From: Topomyia yanbarensis | Lineage: Eukaryota > Arthropoda > Insecta > Diptera > Culicidae | Direction of reading: 5' to 3' | Assembly (NCBI RefSeq): GCF_030247195.1 | Contig: NC_080672.1 | Coordinates: forward strand, 307,675,115-307,739,114 | DNA length: 64,000 nt | In this document: piece by piece, positions 25,681 to 38,838 of the stretch | How positions within the stretch are numbered: the first letter of the stretch is position 1 | Layout: the number at the start of each line of letters is the position of its first letter | Position numbers and translations under genes: made by a program | The notes under the pieces: generated by a model | Told to the model about the DNA's origin: nothing | The model's input: only the letters and a program-made list of their open reading frames with translations | The model's database searches: none

Positions 25681-28600
25681 TACGGGCTTAATTTTTGTCT
25701 TCTGCTAATGAGGGTCGAGCTTAGACAGCATAACTACGAATCACCCGAGTTCACTAGCATGTGTCCTAGTATAGACAGACATGTTGACTTGTGGGTTGAC
25801 ACGTTCCAGTTCTATAGTTCATAGACCCTTAATAGGTCCGAATTGGCCCAGTTCCCCTGTTCATTTTACAAATTTTATATAATTTGATTTCATTTCGTCT
25901 TATTGCTGGGTGGATCATTATTATTATTTTGTGAAAAAAATATGGCTAGGTTTGGCAAAATAATAGCATGTTTAGAAGAATTTTAGTACATAATCATTTA
26001 GCTTCAAAATTTTAGTTCCACACTTCATCGAATATAGCGCATTATTGCTAACTTTTCAAAGAAGAAATGTATGCGGTGAAAGAGAACCGAACCCAAGTGA
26101 GCTGACTACAAGCCAATCGACTTTTCGACTTTCCAGCTATGCTATACCCGCCCCCATGTCAGATGCTTTTAAACGATTATATCAGATGTGATAGGGTTGA
26201 ATGTACGATTAAAAGCTAAAAGAAATAAACCTGTCCCTATGAATGCTAAGAAACATAAGGATGCTGCTATATGACCGCCTTCATTTCGCAGCGTATGACT
26301 TGTTACCATATTGCAACGTTCAACGCTATTCGGTAAACCAAGCTTTCCTCAGATGGGCCCAATATTACGGATGGTACTGCTCACCCATACCCGTGGGTTT
26401 GTGTGTGCCTTTTTATATTCAACGATAGCTGATCCATGCACGATGAGTAATTTTTATGTCCCACAGTCACAGGATTGCACATCGAGCAAGATTCCGCTAT
26501 TAGCAACTGACATAGAATGTAACATAAACTTCCGCTGGATCGCTACTCCGGAAGCACTATATCAGCCGGTCGACTATGTAAGAACCGTCAGCAATTCCAT
26601 CAGCACGCCGGTCGTCACTTGGGACAGAGAGTGCGACCGAAGACAATATATCAGGAAGACTGCCAACTCTGTGGAGCATACGAGGACCGTCGAAACAAGA
26701 TCTCTTCCCGGTAAATAGATACTCTTGGATGAGTGTAAACTTGTAACGCTTTCATTTATATGGGGAAAGCAGAATTTCCAGTCTTTTTGATGTGTTGTGT
26801 TCAGTTCCACAAATCTGCGCAGAGCAGCCAGATCTATCATTATTTTCATATTTATTCTTACTGAATATTACATATTGTTGAGCAACCTACACTTCCTGTT
26901 GTTTTTTATTTTGTTTTGATCAATCTGTGGATCAGTGTTTTGAAATAATATGTCAACATGTTTCTGGAACAAAAATCGAAACTTTCAGCGAGTCCATCGA
27001 TAAAATAATCTGGTCACCCTAGATGTGCGTGATGCGGATGTTTTCCTTTTAGTATGGGTATAAATCGAGACCAGCAAGATGAGATAAAAACGCCGAGTGA
27101 ATGCAGTGCATGGGCAGCGTGTTAACGGTATAGGAATGATAACCCGAAAGGCGGAAATAAATCGTTGATATAGTTGACGGAAGCAAATGATGTTTGATGG
27201 AAGATATGTGCGCTTTGAGTTGACTAGGCAATCCCATACGTGTGCTCTTTCAGTATCGTTCTCAACATAACACTTTTTTGAAGCTGCCGGTAGTAGTAGG
27301 GATAACAACATCAACTGGAAAAACTGAATAGAATTGTTCTTACACTAAGCATAAAATGATTTTTCGCTCTTATCAAAAGACAACCAACACATGCTGTAAA
27401 TTAAATTTTGATAATTAATTACACCGATTTCAGTAATGGCGGGCTATTCCAGTAATCCATAAAATAGTGTGGAACCCAAATTAATAGTATTTTTTTTGTT
27501 TATGTTGTCAAATTGACGGCTAAGACCGTGTGGTCCATCTTGCCCAAATTAATAGTATTAAAATAGGTACGATCACCCTAAAAAGCAGTCGCAATCCTCG
27601 TCACTAGCTGAATCGGTTTTCATCTGTTTCTATTTTCGCAGACGTCTGCTTTTGTAAATATTTTCCGTTATTGTTTTATGATTCCAGCCCATATTTTAAC
27701 TCATTAGTATATAACATTTCACCCGTCCATCCATTCATTATGGTGCTTGCCTGGCTCCTTTGTCCGATGGCTAGCTGTATTCATCCTCGCCCAAAACAAA
27801 ACATTGGCGGTTTATCGAATGAAGACAAGCCGGTATGTGCTTGAAAAGCCTTTGATCGGCATGCGAAAATAATGAAGGGAGAAAATTTCGAATTTATAAA
27901 TAACAAACGCAATATTGTTGTTACTATACAACAGACAATTTTTGTTTATTTAGTCTGGCTGGCTGGTTTGCTGACTGGCCCACGTCTGGTGGAGTAAAGC
28001 AAAAAGTGTCTTACATACAAACATAGTTGTATGTTGCCTTGTTCAAAGTCACATTCTAGCAATTTTGAGCAATGCTTTCCCGGTCTCTTGTTCATATGGA
28101 GGTTTTGAATGGAATGCATTGTTCCAGGGGCTTCGTACTTCACGTCAGGTTCATCTGCACTGATAAGCTTTTAATCCATTTTTTGGTTATGATCCGAAAG
28201 TTTATTTTAAAAAACTCACCGGATGAAACAAACGAAAAAATCATAGCTCACCAAATGGTGATGCTTTCCTTGTACGTAAAAAGCCTATTATATCCTAGCA
28301 CACTAAGTTAAATAGAATAAAGTGCCTATTTTCACCCTATTAGGAGGGGGTGCCTTACTAATTCCTGAATTACTCGGTCTACAATCGATGGGATGCGTGC
28401 AAATGCCCTGAAAACGTTGAAATGTTCGTGTTTTTATGCTACGAAAACTCGAATCGAGTGTCCCTAGCATTTGACTCAAAGCGTTGAACAAAGATTCCAG
28501 GCGCTGCTCTAACCAACGGCTTCAAATGGGTAGGGTGATAATAGACACATGGCGAAAATCAGCTCATTACCTTATGCAAAACCATCCATCTTTTAATGCT

Positions 28601-30000
28601 TAATAACTGTAGAATTTTACCAATGGGAAAATTACACCCCGTAACCTATTATGACCCAGATGTACTCCAATGTAAACCAAATGACTTGATATATCCATTT
28701 TCATCAACAAAAAAAAGTGCTAAAGGTTATGGGAAACACAAAATCACCGTTTGAAATAGTTTTGGAAATGGAAAACCCGTTTGTATAAAATTACATACAC
28801 TCAATTATAAGCAGCAAATTTTAGGTTGTTTCGCATATTTCGTCGGTTTTTCTGAACGACAACACGTCTTTTATACCTCTGGTAACGTTTTGTCACATAA
28901 TGGAATTAATAGCACTAATTTCAACAATAAATGTGGAACGGAAAACTAGAACCAGGCAGGTTCATATGAGCAAGCTCAAAATAAAATGTGAAGAATTACT
29001 TTCCTTCTTGCTAGGAGTTGAGCATTCCACCGGAGTCTAATAGCATGGCCTAACATAATGTAAATCTTCAAAAATCCTGCGATCATTATACCCCTACTGA
29101 TAGCATCAGCTGTGTGCACCGTGTCATTAGACACTAAGTAATCAGTGCCGTGCGGATTCCGATTGTGATTGAGCTAATTATTGATTTTTCGTTCCGCACA
29201 CATGGGTGCCGTGTCCCAACTAAGCTTACAGAAATCTAATTTTAGCTACTTTTCTACTGCATCGATTTAGTGAGACGTTATTATGTTTTAATCAATAAAG
29301 CTCATCTTTGCGATAGTTAAAACATAACAAAAGTTGCAGCAATGATGTTCTGTTTGTTTTATGTATAATTTTTTATTTGAGTATATCCAAAATCGTTTTC
29401 AAAATTCTGTTCTGAATCCTTTGAAGCGTTTTCTTCCTAGCAGCACCAAAAATTTGTCAAAATTGGTACTGCATATAGCAGTCTAAATATTTGTTTATAA
29501 ATTAAAAATTTGTTCTTTAGGCACAGCCTAGAATTCCTCTGTATAAGAGGTTATAAACATTTTGTATGTTTGTTGCATGTTGTTTGGGTTTCTTCAATGT
29601 GATGGTTCGATCCGGAAGCGGATCATTTCGACGATAGCCACGACCGTATACCATTTTGCCGAATAGGTCTATTTGTCGAATGAAAGTTCGACGAATGAGC
29701 AATTTTGGTAATGTCTGCAGTACTGTTACCTTTAAAAATGCTTTTCATAAATAAAATTTCAACTGCAAGCTGAAACCCAATCAATACCAATGTTAAACTT
29801 CCTGATATGTTGGACTACATAGGAGATTCTGTTGGACTGTGTATGATGCAAAGCATGTAGTATTGCATATTTTTGCACCAGCAAAAATTATTACGTGATT
29901 CGCATCGAAGACTATGTAACAAAATCTTCTCACCCTGGTAAGATGACGCATGAAATCAGATTTAAGATAACAAATAGCATTTCTAAATGAGCCCTTTACT
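25681..30000. other. No gene seen
   Basis: The longest frame (26311-26718, 135 codons) has no recognisable domain and ordinary base use for the region. A GATCGGAAAACTAG-family copy is at 28910-28990. Element-like ends (GGTCACCCTA at 27012, GATCACCCTA at 27578) lack partners. Confidence 0.4.
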
Positions 30001-30004
30001 GCCC

Positions 30005-30070
30005 ATGATCGCATACTTGTCCCGTTTTCTATGGGATTTCCTATCTTTATGGGACTGATATGCGATCATA
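30005..30070. mobile_element. 66-bp hairpin MITE
   Basis: ATGATCGCATA at 30005 is mirrored by TATGCGATCATA ending at 30070, and inside it GTCCC/GGGAC pairs again. Similar in design to the hairpin at 45748-45830. Confidence 0.65.
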
Positions 30071-30849
30071 GGTAGTTTACTGGTCATACGAAGCAGGAAT
30101 CATGAGCATTGAAGTTCAAAACATCAACTCGTCTTCATCCCACTAACACTGGGAATTCCCAATGAACACGATTTATTCTTTCCTCTCGAGATCCGGAGAG
30201 CTTCTTGACTGTACACCATCTCATACGGGCTTTGCAAGGCTTCGTAGGAACGGGGAATGATTCTGGGCTAGATTACATTTTGGAATCGCTCACATGTAGA
30301 GCTCTGTGGATAATATCAGAAATTACAATACTTAACAGGATTTTCGGGAGATTTTTCTCACTATCTTATGAAATGATAGTTTTCCTTCGTTTTGGTAAGC
30401 AATTATCAACAAATTAAAAGAGGATATATTGCTTAAAAGTTATATTCTCACCAATAATTACACAAAATATATCCACTATGACAGAACAATATGAAATCGG
30501 CAACACTCTGCTTCCAGCGCTTAAAATAATAATTTTAAAAGTTATAATAATTACCGCCAAACACTTTTTTTTAAAGGAATTCCTGCTAAAATAAATGAAT
30601 AAAATGACACAAATTTCATTTGCATAGGAGCTTGCGGTGTCCTTGAACGACACATTATTTTTTTTTTGCGAGCGAGGACGATTTTTTTTTTTCGAAAAGG
30701 CCACTTTATATGTAAAAAAATATTTAAAAATTCATGACATTAAAAAATCAAGTCTGTCAAGAAAATAGAAAATAAACTACTATTAATTTAAAAAAAAAAA
30801 AATTTGCTGGAGAGGGGGGGGGGGGGGGGGGTGCTTCTCTAATCTTCCG

Positions 30850-32830
30850 GCCATCTTATCACATGATTTGGTATTCTTAGTAGGGGACATTGCAAGAATA
30901 TACGCCAAAGCGTACAGGAATATTTCGCGAATCTGTACTCCTCCACGCATACTACAGTAAACGAAAATTTCAACCCAACACAACGCATCGCAAACGACAA
31001 TGAGGACAACCAGCGTATAGTGAGTGAAATTTCATCCAACGAGATTTTACAAGCAATTAAAGCAAGCAGCTCACGTAAATCTCCCGGCATTGATGGTCTA
31101 CCAAAGGAATTTTATCTAAAATCGTGGCAAGTAATTCAGCGAGAGTTCACCTTTATAATAAATGAAGCCTTGTCCTCTCAAGCCCCTAAGGAGTTTTTTG
31201 ACGGTGTCATTGTGCTAGTCAAATAGAAGAAAAGCGACGACAGCATAAAATCGTACAGGCCGATTTCACTTCTGAACGCTGACTACAAAATCTTCACTAG
31301 GATACTGAAAAACAGAATAAGCCCCCTCCTGCCACTGGTGTTATCAAAAAATCAAAAATGCTGCAACGGAAAGCGAAACATTTTTAAGGCTACCGCCCGC
31401 ATACTGGACCGCATTTGTGAGCTAAAACAACAGCATGGAAACTCGATGTTGGTAGCATTTGACCTCGATCATGCCTTCGATAGAGTGGAGTACAACTTTC
31501 TTGCAAGAACCATGGAACAAATGAATTTCAATCCGGAACTGATAAACCTCCTCATGTTCTGTATGAATAATAGTTTCTCGAGAGTTCTGGTCAACGGTAA
31601 ATTGGGAAGTGAGATCAAAATTCAAAGGTCAGTGCGCCAAGGTGATCCAATCTCAATGATTCTGTTTGTCATCTACCTACAACCATTGCTTGATAAGCTG
31701 CGGAGACAATTCCCTCGCGCAGTATTAAATGCATATGCGGATGACATCTCTATGTTCATCGAAAGTGAATCTCAGTTACTCGCAATCATAAACATCTTTG
31801 CTGCCTTCACAGCTGTTTCAGGAGCAAAACTCAACACCCAGAAAACAAAAACCTTGAGGATCGGTCTATTGGATATGACACCATAAAGTGAGTGGTTGCA
31901 AACGCAGACTTCAGTGAAAATTCTCGGAATATACTTCCTGAAGACTTCTCGAGCACGGTTGAACAAAATTGGATTGCGGTACTAAGGGGAGTACAAACAT
32001 GTATGTGGATGAACAACTAAATCTAAATCTCATACAGAAAATAATTTTGTTGAACACGTTCATAACGTCGAAAATCTGGTTCACAGCATCAGTGATCCCC
32101 CTACCGAATAAATACGCTGGAAAATTCATTTCGCGGATCGGCTCCTTCCTGTGGTACGGGATGAATTGGACCAGAATTGCCTTCGAAACACTAATACTAC
32201 CAAAATGCCAAGGTGGTTTAAATTTACATTCACCGTCCATCAAAGCAAAGGCCCTGCTAACCAACCGCATGATACATATCGGAGCACAACGCAAATCCTC
32301 CAAATTTGTCTCGCATTCCACGAAAATACGAGCACATCCGAACAGTAGTTAAAGAGACAGCATTCCTGACCGAAGAAATAGCTAGAGCACCGGATTCAAG
32401 TACAATATACCACCACTTTTTAAAACATTTAAAGGAACCAAAAATAGTACGGGAAAATCCTCAACGTGATTGGAAGACTATCTTTAAAAATATTCACTCC
32501 AAATTTTTAAACTCACACCAACGATCAATGTGGTTTTCTGTGGTACATCACAAAATTGTAACCAACGTGTTTTTGTATAGGGTGAACAGGAGAGCTGACC
32601 CTAACTGCAACATTTGTCCTGGCCAGACGGATAGCATCGAGCACCACCACCTATTCAAATGCAGCGAAAACAAACTCATTTGGACTGGATATACCCGGTT
32701 TTCCAACAACAAAATAGACGCACCCGCCAGCAAATCCTCAAACAAATTTCGTCAATGATATGCTACATGACAAGCGTACCAGCAAATGAGAAGAATGTGA
32801 ATAACTATAAGTGAACTTAATTCACTAGAG
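30850..32830 (+). mobile_element. L1-like non-LTR retrotransposon, 5'-truncated and dead
   Basis: The frame starts in the region between endonuclease and reverse transcriptase (EYFANLYSSTHTTVNENFNP, about 30915). RT block: SRKSPGIDGLPKEFY (about 31073), in-frame stop at 31224-31226, SYRPISLLNADYKIF (31249), LVAFDLDHAFDRVEY (31450), RQGDPISMILFVIY (31635), and the catalytic box AYADDISMFI (31731). TAA at 31886 is read through to WLQTQTSVKILGIYF, then frameshifts occur near 31975 and 32330. A C-terminal zinc-knuckle region CNICPGQTDSIEHHHLFKC is at about 32604. This order is that of the L1/Tx1 group. The endonuclease is missing; a long poly-G run (30817-30831) lies just 5'. The 3' end is near 32830. 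Confidence 0.85.
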
Positions 32831-32862
32831 GCCAAACCATCGAATATATTCACAGGGTTTCT

Positions 32863-34780
32863 TTGTATTTGTATTTGTCATATATACACCAACAGGCATT
32901 TCAAAGCCCCAATGATGTCTTAATGCTAAACTTATTTCTAACAGTCTAATCGCTAAAAATTTTGATAAAAATAATAATACAGTTAAAAAACAACAATGAA
33001 GGTATCAGCCGAAATTAGCGGGTGAAGGTTCTGGAAAACGTAGACGTCGAATTAGGCGAGACAAATAAAAGTCGAAAACTGATGCGACTCGGTTGAAAAT
33101 CCTTTGTAGGCCAATAATGGCCCAGTGCATGCTATAATTAGTGCGTCGAAATGGCAATCGGAGCATGAGGTTGTTACGCGTTGTTTGAGGTGCGACATTT
33201 ATGTTGATTTGCTCCAAGATGGCTGGGCAACCCAGATGACCTCGCAAAGTATCAGCAACGAACAAAGCCCTTGCTGTATTCCTTCGAACAAGCAGGGGTT
33301 CCAAATTAATCAGCTGGCACCGGCTTTCGTAACTTGGCAGACGGACGGGATCTCTCCACGGCAACCTACGAAGCGCAAAACGTAAAAAGCGTCGTGGCAC
33401 GGACTCGATTCTCTCAACACCGTTGTTATAGTTTGGACTCCAAACTTCGCAGCAGTACTCCAGGCTTGACCGCGAAAAGAGCAATACAGCGCTTTGAGAC
33501 AATAAATGTCCGTAAATTTTTTCGCTATCCTGAAGATGCATCCCAGCATTCCAGATGCTTTGCTAACTGTATAGGAGACGTTCGCTAAAACGTAAGTTGG
33601 GAGTCTAGTATCACTCCTAGATCCTTCACCTTCACCGCGTTTAATTTCAGTAGACGGTAGTTAAAACAAGCTGGTTCTTTTTTTTCGTGAGAGCAATATC
33701 ACCGAGCACTTCTTTGTATTTACACACATACGGTGCGTGTTACAACAGTCAGCGAAGTTTTCAAACTGTCGTTGGAGTAATTTGCAATCTTCAATAGAGC
33801 GGATGAGAAGAAACATCTTGAGATCGTCTGCGAAGGACAGGCGTGGAATCTTCAGAACTAGATGGACGTCGTTGAAGTAAAGCAGAAACATCAACGGTCT
33901 CAAGTGAGCTCCCGGGGGTGATCCTGACGTAGAAGTAAATTTGGGTGCCTGACAATCTCCTATGACAACCACTATCTCTCGACCTGAAAGGTAGGATCGA
34001 AACAACTGCAACAGACTACCGTTAATTCCAAATCTCTCCATTTTAGCGATCGTTATGCCATGGTTCACTTTGTCAAAAGCGGCACATAGGTCTGTATAGA
34101 TAACATCGGTTTGAGCGCGACGTTCTATACTCTCTGTTTTGTAGGATGTTAGGCAAAGCAGGTTAGTCGTTGTAGAACGCCCATATTGATCGTCACTTAG
34201 GTACTGCTGGCAGTGAGCCTGAAGTGGTTCCGTAATCACCAGCTCAAGCAGCTTCGAGACAGCACTCAATGAAGTAATTCCCCGGTAATTATTGACGTCT
34301 CGCGTATTACCTTTTTATGGACTGGGAACATATTCGCGGACTTCCAGTAGAATGGAAAGATGCCACTGGCAATAGATGCTCTAAAGATGCGAAGAAGTGG
34401 TGTCACTAAAACGTCGATGTGCCTTTTAAAAAGTACTGAAGGGAAGGCATCGGGTCCCGGATTGAAAGACGATTTTAACCGAGAACAAGCTCTGATAATG
34501 ATCGTTTCATTGACATCTATAGCGCTTAGAGTTTGGCTCACAACCCGAACTTGACTAACAGCGACTTCAATTTGATCTACTGTTAAGGCCTCATCTGTGA
34601 ACACATTCGCGAATTTCTCCCAAAAAAACATAAATTACCGAGATTAAAACTAAAAATTGATTTGAGACGTACTAGTGGAGCGGAGATAATAAAACCAACA
34701 ACATTATGCTTGAAGGAGAAATCTATTTTAGACAACTTTCTTTTTTCCGCGAGACATTGTTTCTGAATGGCCCTCAAAGA
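32863..34780 (-). mobile_element. CR1-like non-LTR retrotransposon, dead
   Basis: On the minus strand, 34631 downward reads FKRHIDVLVTPLLRIFRASIASGIFPFYWK (finger region), then 34269-33661 DDQYG..., TDVIYTDLCAAFDKVNHGI, SGSPPGAHLRPLMFLLYFNDV and LSFADDLKMFLL (catalytic box FADD). 33541-33005 gives the C-terminal region SRSSLEYCCEVWSPNYNNGVERIES...LPWRDPVRLPSY. A frameshift lies near 34270 and another between 33661 and 33541. The 3' end has a short (ACAAAT)n-type tail at 32863-32880, as in the CR1/L2 group. The 5' end is not defined. It lies tail to tail with the L1-like element. Confidence 0.85.
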
Positions 34781-36281
34781 AACAATATTCCATGACGAAT
34801 ATCACGTAACATCGATAACGGAGCAGTGGGATTAAGTTTCCTCCGAGACGTGCAAAACTGAGAAGCAACATCAATTTAGGCACAGAGAATAGACGTCCTT
34901 TCCAAGCGTAAATGTTCAGTATAAAATTTACGGCACACTCAAAGGTAATTGTGATGTTACTACCAGAGATGATTCTATTGTTATTCCAAGTAGTGTACAG
35001 TATTGACAGTCAACCACACAATTTGTGTCCAAGTGACCGCCATAATTATATTGGGATATGTCAGTGTGGTCGCCGTAGTATTATAGCGGATACTTGTTCA
35101 TATGACAAAACAAATATTTTAAACTTATTTATACGAGCCTGGATGACTGTTCTCTGTGACATTAATACATACTAGAACAGAAATATAACTGGTAGAATAG
35201 TTGCAAAGAAATTAGTATTAGTGGACATTACGGCTACCAGTGCTCTCTGATTTCCTTAATAGTCGATTGATCCGCTTCAGACGTAGTGGACCCAAGAGAA
35301 GATCAGGAAGAAGACAGAAACGGGATCAATGCGAAGTTTTAATTGCATCACTGACGACTTAGCACGCGTTGTTAGGAGCAGTGTATATTGGACTAGACAA
35401 AATAGAGGTCTTGGCGTTACGCACTTTGAGACAAACAGGCGCAAAGTGTAGTCCTCTTCTCGAGGACCAGTGTTTACTTGGCAGACAGTTGCCACTTCGT
35501 CCGATTTTGCAAATTTTGTCTCGTGGGACGGATCGAGATCCCTTAAGCTATGACATTGGCTAAAAACTTATTCGATAATCGTAGTCACCGCAACGACCTT
35601 TATGGAAAAGTATTGTTTTGCGTTTAACGTTTCAAGTGTACTCCTCGCCCCCACACGTTCGACACACACGCGACATACAAACGCCCATGCGATCGAACAC
35701 GTCAACGTAAAAACATATATCTGAACCGTACAATGAATACCTCATATGGAATCACAGTCCGCTGCAATTGGCCATAAGCAGTGTCTTAGTGGGTGACATT
35801 TGCCGTCTTATCAGCAATTGTAGTGGATGATTCGGATGGGTAGCGCTTCCGAGACCCTAACTCTACAGCTCCAGTACGACTACTATCGAAAAAAGAAGCA
35901 ATCTGTTTCCTCTCCAATTTGCCAGTCAAGAATTTTTAAGTACATGTTGTTACCTCTAATGTAGCACAATATGCCTTCAGATCTATGTGCACTATAGATC
36001 GGGTTTTCATTCCCGCCATTAAAAATTCAGTCTTGGTTAAACATCTTTACGAATTAGCGTCGCAATCGAATACATATAAAAATCAATTGAGGGGAATCTC
36101 TCATATTCAGCTACATAGAATAGTTTGTAAAACAACACTATATTCTTTGTAGGTGACAACAACCAGCTTTAGATTTCACCACGTGTGCATTTTTTCAAAT
36201 GACCTTAATGCATTTTTAATCAAAGTACGATACTTATATAAATTACAGTTATTAATAAGTGCTCGCTTTCTCACTTTCCAG
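34781..36281. other. Upstream intron sequence of the ANKRD11/12-like gene
   Basis: Contains the short dispersed repeat at 35630-35760 and the polypyrimidine tract and AG acceptor before 36282. No other exon recognised. Confidence 0.5.
35630..35760. repeat. Dispersed ACAAACGC/GATCGAACACG repeat, copy 2 (short)
   Basis: CACACGCGACATACAAACGC, GCGATCGAACACGTCAACGT and CTGAACCGTACAATGAATA match the same blocks as at 7060-7620 and 44870-45490. Confidence 0.5.
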
Positions 36282-37161
36282 ACAATGCGGCGAATCGAAT
36301 CCAGCAGCAGCTGAAAAAGCCTTCCGAAGGTGGAAGCACCAAGAAGGGCTCTAACCAGGATAGTGATGCCGATGACACTGCCAGCAACAGTAACATAGGT
36401 GGCTCCAATACACCTTCGACAGTGAACAACAAGGACGAGGACGACATCTATGAGTTCAAGTCGACACCGAAAGATTCCGGTTCCAGTTCTAGCGATGAGA
36501 AGGAGAGCAACAGCGATAAGAACGAAAAATCATCTTCTGAGAAAAACAGTGCAGGAGGGGGCGGCGACGGTGAGTCCAGTCAGAACGCTGGCACATCTGG
36601 ATCAACGGGAACAGGAACGGGTAGTTCGAACATATCGAAGCGACCATTTTCGGAAGTAAGTGACCCACTGGAGGACAGTACCGGTGCTTCGAATGATGAT
36701 GATAATAAGAGAAAGAAACGAAAGGATTCAGATACCACTAATAAGGAAACCACGAAAGGAATTCCAGGAAGTAACCGTGGCTCGACGCCCAGACAGGATA
36801 AGAGCACTAAATCTTCTGGGCCGCCATCGAAAAATCTCAGTTTAACGGGAAAAAGTGCTCTGGAGCGAAAAAGTCCCTGCGCGAGTCCTAAACCTGCTTC
36901 CGCCGGTCCTTCCGGTTCGTCCAACAAGGGATCGAGTAGTAACACTAATGACAGTGAAGGAGAAACCGACGATAGTGGTATTAAAAATACTGACACTAGT
37001 TTCCCGAGCGGTGGGGGACCAAAGGTACCACCGCTGAAAATTGTCATACCGCAGCAAAATTCCAGTGGAGATGCTGATGCTGGCGGAAGTTCACGGAACG
37101 GCAAAAATGCCTCAGCTAGAAATCACGCAGCCCTACCCTACGTGGTGGCATCTTCCAACAG
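36282..37161 (+). CDS. ANKRD11/12: ANKRD11/12-like protein, penultimate coding exon
   Basis: This is an internal coding exon of a large nuclear ankyrin-repeat co-regulator. The acceptor is a pyrimidine tract ending in ...CACTTTCCAG at 36281 and the donor is CAG|GTAAGT after 37161. The frame is open throughout: the first two bases finish a split codon, codons start at 36284, and the last two bases (AG) are completed by the first base of the exon at 46392. The product (about 292 residues) is low-complexity, rich in Ser, Gly, Asn, Lys and Asp. It contains the recognisable segment EDDIYEFKSTPKDSGSSSSD near its N-terminal third and basic patches such as KRKKRKD that could serve as nuclear localisation signals. 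ANKRD11/12 proteins are chromatin-associated regulators that bind p160 coactivators and histone deacetylases; that role is from family knowledge. The ankyrin repeats themselves must lie in upstream exons outside the window or not recognised. The internal in-frame GTG/ATG codons are not starts. Confidence 0.85.
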
Positions 37162-37413
37162 GTAAGTCCACATTTGATTATCATGGCGCCAATTGTTAAT
37201 TGGTATTCATGCGTTTCATTGTTTGTACCAAAACAGAATAGGCATGATATTTGAATACAAAAAGATGGGTGGGTAATGTCTGCGACATAACCGGAGAGAT
37301 GTAGAATACATAAGGAACACGTTCTTCAAATATGTTGATACTCATTGGAATTTTCGGACAAAAGGTGATTTGGGAGAGGAATATTTCAAATTATTCTTTA
37401 CAAAAATGATGGT

Positions 37414-37429
37414 GGTCCTAAAAAGGACC
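37414..37429 (-). promoter_or_regulatory. Histone-type 3' stem-loop, unit 0
   Basis: On the minus strand GGTCCTTTTTAGGACC: a 6-bp stem with a 4-base T-rich loop, the shape of the metazoan histone mRNA 3' processing element. The coding relic beside it is not recognisable as a specific histone. Confidence 0.6.
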
Positions 37430-37894
37430 GGTTTTTTGGCGTTGTTGGCCTTGGTGAGGGAGATGGCTAACGATGAAATTAATTGTTAGCATGAGGAAGT
37501 CGCGTAGTACTGGCCAATGGAAGAACAGATAATAATTGATTCCTGAAAATCAATTTTTCTTTATTCATGTAAATTATACATACTTACAAATCTAATAGAA
37601 GATTCCTGGTCATATTTCTGAATCATTAGTGCGAACATTGTGTAATTTGGTTAAGTACAATGAAAGTTACAAACTTTCCAAACTCGACCTTCTGTTCCTT
37701 CAGAAATATTGAAATGGGGTGTCTATATTAAACCGTTAGACGTGGTCACAATAAAAAAAGATGGGTGGGTAATGTCTGTCACATAACCGGAGCGTCGTGA
37801 TTTCAATTCGAGACGTTAATTTAAATCTAATAATATTCAACAAAATCACGTTTGAATGGGAAATTTTCAAATAATTCTCTATGGTAATAATGGT

Positions 37895-37909
37895 GGTTCT
37901 GAAAAGAAC
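37895..37909 (-). promoter_or_regulatory. Histone-type 3' stem-loop, unit A
   Basis: The minus strand reads GTTCTTTTCAGAACC, a close match to the histone 3' stem-loop (loop TTTC, stem retained), directly downstream of the H3 relic A. Confidence 0.7.
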
Positions 37910-38110
37910 GTTTGGTATCGGCGTTTGTGTTGATGGTGATGCGCTGGATCGTTGGATATTTTGGCACGATAGTTACGTGCCTGGCGAACTGTTTTGTAGC
38001 CTCGAACAAAACGACAAGACTGGCTTCTTCGGGTACCATTACGGCTGAAGCTTAGCTCGACTTTGAAATCCTGCACAATCTCACCAATCAGACACTGGTA
38101 GGGCCATTTT
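37910..38110 (-). pseudogene. Histone H3-derived pseudogene, unit A (C-terminal half)
   Basis: Reading the minus strand from about 38110, two frames together match H3 from the helix before PFQRLVREIAQDFK onward: PYQCLIGEIVQDFKVEL, then after a frameshift AVMVPEEASLVVLFEATKQFARHVTIVPK (H3: [36 protein letters not shown]). The N-terminal half is missing. A histone-type 3' stem-loop follows at 37895-37909. It cannot make a histone. Confidence 0.8.
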
Positions 38111-38432
38111 GTTTGCTACTAGCACGGAGCTGCACAAAAAAATCATTTAATGCAGTTAGTTCACAGAGGCTGCCAAAAAGCTCGAATAGAAGCATGCGAC
38201 TTCAACATTTCTCTTAAACGCATGCAACAACACATTCGTTTTGGTAATACTGATAATAACAGTAGAAAGGAATGGAAAAGCAGTGCACGAAACGAGCGAG
38301 AGGATAATTTAAATTTTTGTTCCGTGTGCAAGCTACTTCTTTCCACACAACGTATTATGTTGATTGTTGAAAATTTGTTACACACCTTAAAATGAAAGTT
38401 TCAGTTTAACTCTCACTAGAACACAATTGATT

Positions 38433-38448
38433 GGTCCTGAAAAGAACC
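38433..38448 (-). promoter_or_regulatory. Histone-type 3' stem-loop, unit B
   Basis: The minus strand reads GGTTCTTTTCAGGACC, flanked 5' by AACG as in authentic insect histone genes, 18 bases past the H3 stop of unit B. The stem has one G-T type pair. Confidence 0.75.
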
Positions 38449-38465
38449 GTTGCTTTTATTGTAAT

Positions 38466-38830
38466 TTACGCCCACTCCCAGCGGACACTGTGAGCCAGTT
38501 TGATTTCTTTTGCGAGAAAGTTACGTACTTGGCGCACAATTTTGTATCCTCAAACAAACCGACCAAGTAGGCATCACTGGCTTCATTACGGCTGAGTGTT
38601 GTAAGCGTAGCTCGACTTTGAAGTAATACACAACCTTACGAACCAGACGCTGGAATGTTAGCCAGCGGATTAGTTTCTCCGTTGCCCTTTATTTGGGGCG
38701 AAATACTGGCATGGCGACAGTTCCTGATCGGTAGTTGGTTGCGATGGGCCACCAGTAGCTGGGGCACTTTTGCGGACCGTCATCATTGCCAACTGCTTTC
38801 CTCCGGTGGACTGGCTGCTTGCTAGTGCTT
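38466..38830 (-). pseudogene. Histone H3-derived pseudogene, unit B (nearly full length)
   Basis: From 38830 downward the minus strand aligns to almost all of H3, with small deletions and stops. SQSTGGKQLAMMTVRKSAPATGG matches the tail, K*RATEKLIRWLTFQRLVRK matches QKSTELLIRKLPFQRLVRE, then [31 protein letters not shown], and finally the region corresponding to KDIQLARRIRGERA with a TAA at 38466. The start region is deleted to ALASSQSTGGK. The upstream flank is interrupted by a 269-bp MITE (38839-39107). Confidence 0.85.
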
Positions 38831-38838
38831 GAACGAAT

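Noticed and set aside
26311..26718. 135-codon frame as a possible gene
   Set aside because: No recognisable domain, no splice or start context of note, and base use like surrounding non-coding DNA.
30817..30831. Poly-G run as a biological signal
   Set aside because: Probably a simple-repeat slippage site or assembly uncertainty at the 5' truncation of a LINE.
36580..37104. 174-codon minus-strand frame opposite the ANKRD11/12-like exon
   Set aside because: It is the antisense shadow of a Ser/Gly-rich coding exon with good splice sites on the plus strand.
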